Shown here: positions 11,355-22,814 of the stretch, in pieces
How positions within the stretch are numbered: position 1 is the stretch's first letter
Layout of the letters: each line of letters starts with the position of its first letter
Assembly (NCBI GenBank): GCA_002794735.1
Contig: NBAZ01000033.1
Coordinates: 62,001 to 126,000 of the forward strand
Source of the DNA: Pyrrhoderma lamaoense
Taxonomy: Eukaryota > Basidiomycota > Agaricomycetes > Hymenochaetales > Hymenochaetaceae
DNA length: 64,000 bases
Reading direction: 5' to 3'
Notes under the pieces: model-generated
The model's database searches: none
Told to the model about the DNA's origin: nothing
Seen by the model: the letters and a program-made list of their open reading frames with translations, nothing else
Made by a program: the position numbers and the translations under genes

Positions 11355-14170
11355 ATGGCTTCCTCAGAATCTCTCGACGAAGACATCGTCGGTGGTGGTC
11401 TCGACATCTTGACGAAAATTGACAAGGATAAGTCTCAAAAGTCTAAGCAATCTTCTGGCTCAGCTAAGAGTGCGTAGTTTACCACACATACTCAATTCAA
11501 TCTACCATTAAATAACCACAATCTTCGTCCCAATCATACTCACAATCTCTACTCTAAAAACCTGATAAAAAATACAGCAAAGGACCTTTCACACGTCCCA
11601 TGCAAGTTCTTCCGTGTCGGTTCCTGCACAGCAGGTTCATCTTGTCCCTTCTCTCATAGCGTCCTCGAACCGGGCCAACAAAAAGACGTCTGCGCATGGT
11701 TCGTGAAAGGAAACTGCAAATTTGGCCATAAATGCGCTCTAGCACACGTATTACCAGGTCAATCCATGTCTATGGATCGCCGCAACAAGAAGGCCGCTCA
11801 ACTGGCTGCGGCTTCGGGTGGTGGTCAGAAGGACAGAGATAGAGAACGTGATAAGGAGGCTAGATCCGAGCGCGCTGGTGGTGGTGGTACTGGTACTGGT
11901 ACTAATGCTAGTGCTACTGGTGGTAATAGTAGTGGTAACAGTAATGTTGGAACGCCCAACGCAAGGAAAGCCGCCCCAACCGGTCCGGCTTCGGGCATAG
12001 GCAGACCTGGTTCTGCTACCACTCAAAGGTCTAATTCTCTCTTATCAGGCTCAACAGCGCCAACTCGTATGCTTCCTTCAGGTATGGGGGCACGACCGCC
12101 ACTTCCAATTTCGAAAGCAGTACCAGCTCCTGCAGAACCCGCCCCATCACTCAACGATACCGACTTTGCTTCATCATTCGATGAACTTGGTAAACAAGAG
12201 AATGGAACGGCGACAAACGGAAACGAGACTCATCGTGGGCGAGGTGGAGAGGATGGTCACGCGCACAATGCATCTAGTCCTATGAACAGTCTTTCTCCTC
12301 CGACAGACAAGGGCGCATTCCCGGTTTCAACACCCTCTCAACCTCATCGATTCACCGGGCGCCATGGTTCTTCCTCATCGGTTGATTTCGGTCCTGTTGG
12401 ATCACCTCCAAGAGCATCCCCAACGAACCCTATCAGAATCAATGGCTTTTCCCCAGGGACATCTCCGCTTGATGGAGTCCAAAACACTATATCACTTACT
12501 GCAAATTTAAGTGCTCCTGGAGCTGCATCCTCTCTGTTCGTTGCAAGCTCAGAAAATAGGAGTGGCCTATCAGCTTCAATGAGTGCTGGACCAGGCTTCA
12601 ATGTCGGCTCTCTTCCGATCTTATCCCGAAATACTTCAACCATCACCGATTCGTTTGCAGATCCTCTGGACGAAGAAAGTATGGAGGATTTTGTCCCATC
12701 ATCTCTTAAAGACCTACTTACACCCGAAGAACAAAACCGACGCATGTCTCGTACTACTTCCACTGCCGCGACTGCAGGTGGGATCGCTACGTCACTCGCT
12801 CGTGGTGGCGTAGCTGCTTTGCAGCAACAAGACGCTGCCCGACACAAGCACTCTCGTTCAGTCCCAGGAACCTCTATGCTAAATCAGGATTTCCGCTCTA
12901 TTTGGGCAGATGCAGGTGGTGAACTTGGTACGCCTCAGAAGGATCAACTAGGCTCTGGAATTGGTTTCGGGATTTCCCCATCGACTGGAAACTTAGTTAC
13001 TTCATCTTCTTTCAAGTCATCAGCTTTCCACTCTGGTTTTGAAAATGACGGACCTAGCCCAAGCATGCTTCATCCTTCGAATGCAAGTGCAGCTTTCTTA
13101 GGTCTTCATCATTATATGAACAGACCTCCTGTGGGCGGTGTTCGAGCAGTATCTCAAGGAAATATCCATCATACCCAAGGTCATGCAGGACTTTTACAAT
13201 CCGATATCAATGGTAACTCACACGGACTTTCTTCCTCACCTTCACATCTAAATACGGCATCATCACTATTATCAAGTGGTCGGCCTTTCCCTCCTGATGC
13301 TTACAATACATCACCAAGCAAGCAACGCCCCATACCTCCTCAACAGGGCACATCTGGTTTCTTGACGGCGGAGAATCAACATCTTTCGCCTTCTACCCGT
13401 GCTCTGCAAGCTCATGCCCCTGGACAATCCCTTCCTCAAGGTCTTGCAGCAGGTTACTCTCGCATCCACCTTCAACCGCCTATGGCATCGTTCTCTCCAG
13501 GCTCGATGGGCTCACAGCATCCTCCCGAGGGCACCAGTCCTAATACCGCTGCGGAATGGGGATCTAAGTCTCATTATGGCTCATATAGTGATGCAGTTGC
13601 GGGCCATCTAACACCTCAACAAAATGCCTCTATCCCTACTGCTAATACTAGTACTGTAGTACCTTCGGAGACTTCCGGTCCTTCTGATCAATCAGCCACT
13701 AACACGACTACTGCTACAACGACAACAATTGCCTCCACACCCGCCGCTACCGCAACAACACTTAATAACAAGAATGACGGACATGGAGACGTAGGTCAAC
13801 TAACGTCGATGTTCTCTCATCTATCTTATTCTTCTGTTGCTGCCTCTGGATTACGTGGTGGTAATGGTAGCTCGCATAATCTTAATCATGGTCCACCAGG
13901 ATTGGGGGAGTATCAGGAGGAATAGCAGCTTCCCTGGGGCACGCAGTTTCCGCAGCAGCCCATCTCTCTCATGGCCATGGACCAAATAGTATCAGCAACT
14001 CCAATAACGGTATGAGTGGTAGCGGTAGTCCCGCGGTATCAGTACCTCTGTCGATGTCTCGTCGTTCGAGCGCCCGAGGGTGGAGCTCTCATCCCCTTTC
14101 TAGCCCCTTGAGTGGCCCAGTATTGACGAATGATGATGACGAACTTTTCTCAATGGACGAGGAAAAGTAA
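11355..14170 (+). CDS. CCCH-type zinc-finger protein with long low-complexity tail
   Basis: Exon 1 is 11355-11469, exon 2 11578-13860 and exon 3 13911-14170, for about 885 residues. Two adjacent C-x7-C-x5-C-x3-H fingers are complete: CKFFRVGSCTAGSSCPFSH and CAWFVKGNCKFGHKCALAH. Such fingers usually bind RNA. The rest is Ser/Gly/Asn/Pro-rich, with one short conserved-looking block (MEDFVPSSLKDLLTPEEQNR), and ends in acidic DDDELFSMDEE. Reading straight through exon 2 gives a stop at 13923-13925. A 50-bp intron at 13861-13910 (gtaatg donor, cttaatc branch, gggag acceptor) restores VSGGIAASLGHAVSAAAH and the conserved-looking end, so I prefer it. The protein may act in mRNA metabolism; the specific role is not deducible. 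Confidence 0.85.
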
Positions 14171-17100
14171 GGGAACAAAATCCATAATGGCCAAAAACAA
14201 AAAGCGAAGGTAAAAAAGGAAGGAGTTGTTTTAGGGGGTGCCTCGGTAAAAAAGGCTGTTCTAGCTTTATAAAGCTTGATGACCTAGTTTTTCTTTAAAA
14301 AAAGGAGGTTTTCAGGAGAAGGCCGAATTTCAGATATTCCGACTTTTCACAAAACTATGTAGGGGGTGAAGGAGAAGGCTTGAGATGTTTTTGAGTTACC
14401 CCCTTGAAACCCATAAGCTGGTTTTTCTTCCTTTCTCTTTTGCTTCTGGTTTTTTTTCCTACCATATAATTCTTGTTGCTGAGTTGTTCTGTGTCTATCA
14501 TCTCTCCTATCCTTGTTGTAATTGTTCTCCCTCTTTCCTATCTTTTCCTTTTCCTTACTTATCTGCACAGTTGCACAGTATAGATAGAGAGCCGGGATTC
14601 GGATTAACTATCGTGCATTCTTTTTCTTCCTCCTTTTCACTTCCTTTTTCAATAGTACCGTTTCTTATGAAACACTATCCAGCTGCTCCATAACATCTTT
14701 TCACCCTTTATTGAGATTCAGAACTGCAATCAATCACTTTTATATTTTATAATTTTTTTTTGTTGTTGCTAATATCTTTTTGTGAATCTATGTATTCCCG
14801 CTCTCGCTCTCGCGCGCCTGGCATCGCTCACATATCAGCAACAGTATCGCACTCACCCCAAGTTTGGACTAATTGTAGTATTTGATTTACATTTTCACTT
14901 AAACTATAATGTCCCGTCAGTTTTTTCATTCTTACTTATTGGTCCAAACGCAAGCCTCCTTTATTTCTAAGCATCTGACTCTTTATTTCTCTTTACTCTT
15001 TTATCCTTATCCGCCCCTTCTGAACAAACTGTTTTATAACTAACAATTACTGATCAACAACAACAAACAGCAACATCAACAACATCTTCTTTCCTATTAC
15101 TATTACCACTACTACCAGGTTCTAACATAACAACCTTCCATTGAACAAAAACGATTTACTTCCATTATCCTATGAGCTTCACCCACACTTGTCGAAACTA
15201 CGTTCATGTATCCTTATGTAATAGCATAACCGTCTACAAATGTTCATTTCTGTTGAACCTCTCTCTTTTTCTTAGTATATTAATTTTATTGTTTTTAGCT
15301 CACTCATCTTTAGGATCAACGTAAACTTATCTAAACCTTATATGAGGATAGGTAAGGCAAAGTCTTGTCGACAAGCCCAAAAACAGTATTTGTCTATTCC
15401 TTTCTCCGCATTACAGCATCCACGTACCTGTATAACTAGGTACTCAAAACCAATAACTCTAAACGTACACATCCGTTAATTTTCTCAAAAATAACCATAC
15501 GGAAGATGGAGAAGACGTAAATAACACAAAGCTCCAAGCCTCTTATCTCTCAATTCAATTTCGTTCACAAGACCTCCTTTCCCTAGAGATTCAAGATCAA
15601 AAGCAATTAAAGGCACGTCAATATATTTTTACGTCGCTTCTGTTGTGTAGTCCCTATAATAATACTTGCTTGAAATAAGATTTCAACGCTAAGATTATAA
15701 GCAGGATAATTATGTGTACATGTACGTATGCCAATCCACTCATGTCATATATCTAATAACTGATGACTCGGATGTTTTGCTTTGCGCATTTATTACGAAG
15801 ATACTAGAATAGTGAGCTAGACTCACACTAAGGTGATCAAACTGATACGAATGTATCTATACCTTGATGTTGGGTGAGATACTGACACGTCTCAGGGCTA
15901 TAATTCACATATACTTCCTAGCACACTTATTCTTGTGAACTTTTTTTTGCACGTATGGTTACATTAGTCAAAGGAATAGTACGTCAAGAATTCGACGAGT
16001 AGATGAGCAAGTGAGAAACAAAATGAGGCGTTACTAGGTATCAAGCATGAGGTAGCAAACCGTAGAGCTTAGGATGTAGTCTTGACGTGTGCTTACTAAG
16101 AAAATTCAGGGACGGGCGTTTGGACAACCTAATTAACTATAACCTACCAAATACGTTCTGTTCCTGTGAGCCAAAGAATGACTACCTAGCAACAACATAA
16201 GAAACCGTCTGAGTATATGACACATCTCCTCCTAAAGCTTATCGGGAGAAATGGGTGGAAATGGAGGAGATAGAAATCTGAAGCCGAAAACCTATACAAT
16301 GCTTGCAACGAATCTCACGCCCCGGGTTGCATAGTTGAAGCCAGGAATTCAGGGACCTCCAAGGGTGGATCTTTCTCATACCAACTATAATCAAGCTCAG
16401 ATAACAAAGTTATCTCGGGAGATCTTGGGACGCTTCGAACAAACAATCTTTTTTCACTGAAATGACCAAAAAAATAAAATATCAAGTACAGAAATCAATA
16501 TTGCGTTTGATGCATATGATTTTTTTTCATCCAACTAAATCCGTTAGCAGGTCGTTAGTTGATCCCCTCCTCCCCTCTCGCCTCAGGAACGAGAAACTTG
16601 GTTTTCATGGATACTTTATGCTACGGAGTCTTCGGGCAGGCCTCCAAGGGCTTCTTCTCCGTTGTCAGTCTTCGTTCACTCAATTGAACTTCCTTCTGAG
16701 CGAGGAGCGCCTGCAACCATTATCGTTCCTTACCCTTTACCCCCTCATCATCTAATTTACCCTCTCCCTGTTCTTTCAAACTCTTCCCTCTCATCTTCTT
16801 TTCTTCTTTTTTGTTTTGATTCTTAACTTTTACCTAAAGTTTGACGATAAAATACCCCTTAGCGGTTGCCTTCCTCGAACACATGGCCAGAGAGAGGTGG
16901 GACGAGCGGGCATTGTCATAACCACTGCCAATTTACTATTACCTCCAGCCATTCGGTTCTTTCCAATACAAACCACAGCCTACCACATCCCGCTCTTCTC
17001 TCAAAATTGATTGTCCTTGCTATAACATATACACAAACCCTCACCTATGATCTTCCCCCTCCGGATTTACAGGAACTTGGCTCGCGTCTTTGAAACCGAG

Positions 17101-18285
17101 CCCCATAAATTAATTGATCTAATCGAAGGAAGGAAATGTAAGGGTACTCTTTTGCCATCTCCGAGTCTCCTTCGGATTCGAGGATTTTCGGTCTGAATTG
17201 TAACATTGAAGAAGAAAGTAAAATATTTCTTTACACCTTCTTTCTAAAGAGAGCTCCCTTATAGTTCTCTTAATCTTCTTTTCTCTCTTTTTTTTCTACG
17301 GTCGTATTTACTTTGCCTTCGCAACTATGAAAAAAATGAGCTCACGGGGAAAATAAGATGTTTTCTATATATCCAACTGGCTTATTCTATTTCGAAAGTT
17401 AAAGGACCTTTACTCCAAAGATCATGATATGGAATTCGTACATGTGCACTAGATCTTAGGACGAGGCGGACTCACATTTGACACTTTGTTCAGAAATAAA
17501 ACGTATTAATGCAGGGCTACAGCCTCTACGACGATCAATTCGGGGAAGGTGGAATCAGTAAATCTCATTGATCCATTGATCAGTGGCCGAATCACGTAAG
17601 TGAAAAAATAGTGTGTAATGTACTAAAAAGGCGAGACTATATCTTGTCTCCTCTCCTCCTTTTTCAGTTCTCGTTGCGTAGCCGAAAGTTAATGCGTTTC
17701 CCTCGTCGAACGTCTTTGAGTAACCCCTGTGAATTGTTCTCTTGCCTCTCGACCCTTACTTCTTTCAATCTTAATTTATTTCCGCGATTCCTCCCCTCTC
17801 GCTCCTATTGCCCCGTTGTCCGGACAGTGACACAACTTATTCTTCCAGCGTCATTAATATAATTATTACTCACTTCGAGCTTAAAATCCCGGTCACACCT
17901 TTCTTTCTTTTTCAATGAGAAGCTACGTAAAATTAGATATTTTCAAGGCGGTATATATTCCCTAGTGGATCAAGGGTGTCCTTCATCATGTTTCACTGAG
18001 TTCCCCGTATCCTTTCTTCTGTGCACTCTTTTGACCTGGGGTCGTTTCTGTTCGTTTCCTAGCTTTCGTTCTTTGCGCTACGTACTCTACACTCGTTATC
18101 CACTTTCTTTTCACTCCGTTCATTACTATTCAGATTCAATACAAAAAAAAATCCCTCTCCGCAATTCTACTCTCTATAGACAACGATAAATTAGATATGG
18201 TGTTCCGTCTTCCGACACCTTTTGGCTCACTCAGCCCTTTGTCATCAAACCATTTACATCGTCGGCCATGGCGTGGAACCTTTAG
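14171..18285. other. 4-kb C/T-rich region without a supportable gene
   Basis: The stretch begins with the CCCH gene's 3' flank. It is rich in pyrimidine runs on the plus strand, especially 14,400-15,150, 16,700-17,300 and 17,650-18,200. Short open frames (for example 16462-16755 and 17611-17862) have no recognisable motif and look like C/T-rich sequence read as Ser/Leu/Phe. It could be long promoter or 5' UTR of the next gene, or hide small exons of that gene's missing N-terminal half. Confidence 0.5.
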
Positions 18286-19307
18286 AATCAACTACTCCAG
18301 TATAACCACTGGTTTCAATGGCCACAAGAACTCTTTGTGGCCTCCGCCGAAACTGAAGGTGACAAGTAAGTAGATCTAGTTTAAAACTATTCGTCATCGA
18401 GGAGTATTAAAACTCATGGACTCTAACTATATTGAGGAGTAGTCAAACGGAACTTTGGCCTAGACAGTTTGACGTACACTTCGTGAGACAAGCCTATGAT
18501 ATCACGGATATTCAGGCCTGGGTATCTAATAACGACATACCGCTATGCATGTTTATGCCCGATAGACATGCGCTGGGTCCCAACGCTCAGAACAATGAAG
18601 CCAACTTCCGGTTAATCACGAGATTCCTTACAGACAATCAGTTGGTAAGTAATTAAAATGCCTGTGGTATTATCCTGAAACTTATAATCTCATATAACGC
18701 AACAAATATTTGCCCCTCTCCCTTTGCTACCAATATATTATAAAATAAAAATCTATTCTTATTAACATTTTAGGTTTGTATTGCACCGTGGCCAAATGTG
18801 ACTACTCTGAACGGATCCGGACTTCTCATGTTTCCAAACCCATCCTCTTCAGGCCTTCTTACAGGCGCAGTGTTCCTGACCGGGAACTTTCCAAGTTTTC
18901 TATTCTCCGCATCGGAGAATCCCTCTGAGGCGATCCCTTCTGGACTTAGACCCCCGATATCTCCTTTTAATAATACCCCTACTACATTGGCTATGTATCC
19001 GCCCACGTCCTCCACTCAGGCTCAACAAAGTGAACAACAACAAAACTCAAGCCAGGTTGATAATGTACAAACTCAGTTCCCCGGATACGTTCCAAGCCTA
19101 AGCCACGAGTACATCGTAGCAGACAGCGGCGAGAGGTCCAATATGGCTTATTACACACATGGTATGGTCATGAGTTATTGCAAACCTCAAGCCCAGAGCA
19201 ACTCCGAGTTGCGCCAGGCACTGACTGCTGCTCCTTTCGATTGGACAGTATTTGATGAAACTACTGACGGCTCTGGAAGCACCTCTCCGGGATCGACACG
19301 CTGGTGA
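18286..19307 (+). CDS. possible Mediator subunit 25-like C-terminal region, 5' exons not found
   Basis: Three exons join in phase: 18286-18365, 18437-18644 and 18774-19307. They encode WFQWPQELFVASAETEGDK, then TELWPRQFDVHFVRQAYD, then LVCIAPWPNVTTLNGSGLLM and LLTGAVFLTGNFP, followed by a Gln/Ser-rich stretch, SHEYIVADSGERSNMAYYTH and a Thr/Gly/Ser end. The pattern (a WP-containing strand, a block near NNDIPLCMFMPDR, an NGxGLLMFP strand, then GAVFLTG) reminds me of the PTOV/ACID domain of MED25, which binds transcriptional activators. This is recollection of a pattern, not an alignment. No in-frame ATG precedes the first exon, and the von Willebrand domain expected at the N-terminus of a MED25 is not visible upstream. 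The gene is either spliced over a long distance or truncated. Confidence 0.45.
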
Positions 19308-19953
19308 GTGAAGAAGAAGGGATACAAGAAAAAAAATCGAAGAAACTCTAAATTTTTCTACCCTACTCTTCTCTGTTGTACATATTTTTTTTCACTTTTT
19401 GCTATATGGACTCTGAGACGGACTTCGGACACTATTCAATACTCTTTCTCCACTACTCTAAACTGATTCCTTTCTTCTTGTATTATTCTTCACCCAGTAT
19501 CTAGCTTTTGCTACTTCTCTCTTTCTTGTTGCCACTGTATCCATCACGGTTCAAAAATAGTCTAGATTTTCTATCTTCATTCTGATTTGTAGCTGTTATT
19601 ATGCCGCTTTCTTTTCGTCTACTGCTCTGCTATTTCTGCTCGAATTCGTAGCACTTTTAAATACTGCATGTGACTCGTGTGCATTCATACCCTATAAAAT
19701 CTGTGATTTACCTGTAGTTTTACTGTGCTTCTAATTCCATTAGCAAGCAGTTGCACTATCAGAAGGTCATAACATTCCTGATCTTCATAATCTACAAATA
19801 CGTGTACAAGAAGATATAGTCAAAAACCAGGTATATTCGTTAATTAAAGAATCAGGTCCAAAACGCGGGATGTCTTTTTTAAGAAAGTACAGTATATATG
19901 GATATGCAAGAATGACACTATATATAATTGTCCAAAGCTTTATATAGAACACT
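19308..19953. other. convergent 3' flanks
   Basis: T-rich sequence lies between the ends of the Mediator-like gene (+) and the cytochrome b561-type gene (-). No gene is seen. Confidence 0.6.
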
Positions 19954-20822
19954 TTAGGCTCCAGATCTCTTAGGCCTTCCTCCTCTTCGATAAGCTGCTT
20001 CTTGGCCATATTGACGTGGTAATAAAGCAAGTCCCGCAACATACAACACCCAGAATATCTAGAACCGACGTCAGTTAAAAGATGAAACATGATGCCGAAT
20101 TCGGAATTTAAGTGATGATCGGTAACTTACGACTACAAGTGCTTCCCACGCGTGCATCGCTGCTGGTACCACGAACGTACCATCACCAGTACCTTCATAC
20201 CACTCAGTCACTATACCGTAGTGAACTTGATAGAAAGCGAGTGCGATAATTGCAAGACCTAGTATAGCGTGCATGTAGTTCTGTGGGGGCGATGCCCCCG
20301 GAAAGTGAAGGTGTCTTAAAGTAATGGATCACGATTCCGCCAACCAGCTGTATCACATACATGATCAACAATGCTAAGCCAGTTTTCTGTCAATCCCAGA
20401 CCACAGAAATCGCAGCAATAGTAACAGGAAAATAAATTCATCGAGTGATACTGATAAGTAAGGAGCATGACTAAAGAAGAAACATCAAACACTTACTTTG
20501 TGAGGATCAACAAAGTGTCCTCCAGTGTTTAAGAATGATGTAGTTTTGTAACCATAATACCACCCTGCGAAAATGACTGGTCCAGCTATGAGAAACTGGA
20601 TGAGAGCATGCGCCCAAAACCATCTTTCAGATGACTTTCAGATTTGATCTTGTTTCCACGTATTATATTTGCTTACCCTCTGAGAAAGGTCCGCAAGAAG
20701 CGAGCAACGAGGGCACCAAGTGGTAACAAGATGATAAAGCCAATAGAGCACAGAAGTGCATGCTTTCTTATTTGTTTGTCGATTGGTGACAATGGGATTG
20801 AAAACTCTGGAACCTCAGACAT
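19954..20822 (-). CDS. cytochrome b561-type membrane protein
   Basis: Exons are 20822-20677, 20623-20497, 20386-20131 and 20058-19954. The start MSEVPEFSIPLSPIDKQ is preceded by 5' flank. Five or more hydrophobic segments follow: ALLCSIGFIILLPLGALVA, WFWAHALIQFLIAGPVIFAG, TGLALLIMYVIQLVGGIVI, YMHAILGLAIIALAFYQVHY and IFWVLYVAGLALL. The histidines in WAHAL, VDPHKKTG, NYMHAILG and MHAWEALV sit where haem or core histidines of b561 proteins are expected. These proteins carry electrons across membranes using haem b. Exon 3 is 256 nt long, one base too many: the frame of GGIVIHYFKTPS does not continue into QNYMHAIL. Either one base is extra near 20312-20318, or a 52-bp intron is removed at the cost of the conserved HYFK segment. 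The end is Arg/Gly-rich. Confidence 0.85.
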
Positions 20823-22814
20823 AACGATCGAGGAAACTCTACAGCTCTATATCAGGAGAGAAAGATACAATGCAGCAGCAGGCGAGGCGTAAAAGTCCAA
20901 TCTGATGGGGGTCAAGTTGCAAGAGTGACAGACGGATATGAGTATATAGTATTTGTATTCGTGTGTAATCCAACACCGCCAAACAGCGGCGAAAGCACGC
21001 AGATCCTGGGAGGGAAGGGCGCATTCTAGGACAATTTCACCATTTGTCATTGGCTCAGACTTCTATCATTTGTTCGGCAAGGGTGTCGGCATTCAAATAA
21101 GCTGCTGCGGACAACGTTTCGAACACACAAAAGAGGCGCGCCGACTTCTTCCTTCTCACGACTTTGCCACCGTGATGGGCAGTGAAAAGATCTGTAAGCG
21201 GGAGACGCCCATTTGTATTTCTGTCCAAAACGTGCGTAATTCATTTCTAGTAAGTCACTACTGCGGATGCTATTTGCATAAGATTAGACGTGCAAAACGT
21301 GTGAGAGTTCTTCAGAACAGACCAGTCTAAGACTCAAAGAGAGCTTCGCAGTGACGCAGGAGTCCTAGGCGCGGTAACGGGTGTCATAAACATTAGCTCA
21401 AGAAAGAATGGAGGATGTTAAGGGTGATATATCTGATACTTTTTTATATCCTTGGAGGTGCTGAGTTCTAGCTCAGACCGAGGTAGACGCAGCGAAAAAG
21501 GTGGCATTAAAAATTATGGAATTAACTTGGCTATATATAGTGTCTGTATAGAAAGAGATTAGATAAGATAAGTCATATATAGTAATTTGTATATAGCGCG
21601 TATACATAAATAAAATAACGTAAGCCAATTTTTCAATATTGTGGGTGATTATTCTGCAGCTAACTTAAAAGCATTCTTTCAGTATAGAAAAATGTATATA
21701 CGTTTCTTCTCAAGGCCGTATATGTTCTTGTTTCCACCTAATAATCCTCCAGTTGGTTGGGTATAGATAATTATAATTTTTAGTCGCTGGACCTAGGACT
21801 CGACGAGGTCAAAAGTTTGCATTCTCTGAGACTTAGTAACAGAAAATCACTTTCAATTCTTGAAAATGCTATGGGCTGTTGTTGCACTCAAGTGGCCGCT
21901 ATTACGTTTTTCTAAGTACAAGAAGTCAGGAACAGAGTCTCTATGCACAGAATCGGTCCTTAACCCGAGTTTAACTACTCATCTCTTAATTAATCTATCA
22001 TCATCATTTCATCAAACTTTACAAATAGCTGCTTATATGATTTCCGAGAAGCACGAGATCCTGTTCAAAAAAATAGTAGATTTTCATTTAAAAAAAGAAG
22101 ACATGTACGATGGGATTGACCAAATGCTTATTTCCATTCGCTCCTGACTCGTCTAGGGCTGTCCTTAAGTATGTAGTTTGGATCAACGATCTCTCTGCCC
22201 CTTGAAGTATTTCTATCGTGGATCTATTATAGCGTTACTTTTGAGGCTACTGTCTCATGCATTTATACCTTTTGGTATAATCTGGTGCATCGTTGATATT
22301 AAGGGCACTCTATAACCTCAAGTATAGTAGTACCTCTGTACGTTGTAGACATAGGATCATAAGACACGTAAACGCCTTTGGCAAGGTGTACGATCAAAAG
22401 TGACCGTAAAAAGTTCTATACTTAGATCTAGGATGGGAGCTCGATATGAGCAATCATCTCGAACATTGCCTCAGCGATTGATTTGATTGTTGATACACTG
22501 CATCCTGGATCAACAAATTTATCTCGTTATGTATACACATTTCTTAGAACCAAGAACTCGAAAAACAGAATACAGATGTATAAATCCGAGATCTCATACC
22601 CTGTGACGATCTTTGAAAAAAGTGCTATCAACGGATGCTTCTCTGTACACTAGTCAGGGGCCAATTTTGATTTTTTGATCATCTATCGCCTAGGCGTCAA
22701 ATCATGCTATTTCTGGTATATCAATCCCCTAATTTAACATTTGGAAGCCCGAATCTTGTATATGAACATCACTAAAGATTCTATTGAACTCAAGCTTGAC
22801 TATTACCCTTCCCC
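20823..22814. other. intergenic region before the NLR-like gene
   Basis: AT-rich sequence with two open frames (20953-21330 and 21860-22147 on +). Neither has a recognisable domain or convincing splice context. The first 250 bp should be the cytochrome b561-type promoter. I see no supportable gene. Confidence 0.5.

Noticed and set aside
12344..12847. Minus-strand open frame of 167 residues opposite the CCCH gene
   Set aside because: It lies wholly inside the long CCCH exon on the other strand and has no domain; it is a shadow of Ser/Pro-rich coding sequence.
13861..13910. Apparent premature stop of the CCCH gene at 13,923-13,925
   Set aside because: A 50-bp intron with donor, branch and acceptor restores the frame and a conserved-looking acidic C-terminus, so I do not call a frameshift.
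21860..22147. Plus-strand open frame of 95 residues before the NLR-like gene
   Set aside because: No recognisable motif, no sensible splicing to the NLR gene, AT-rich context.
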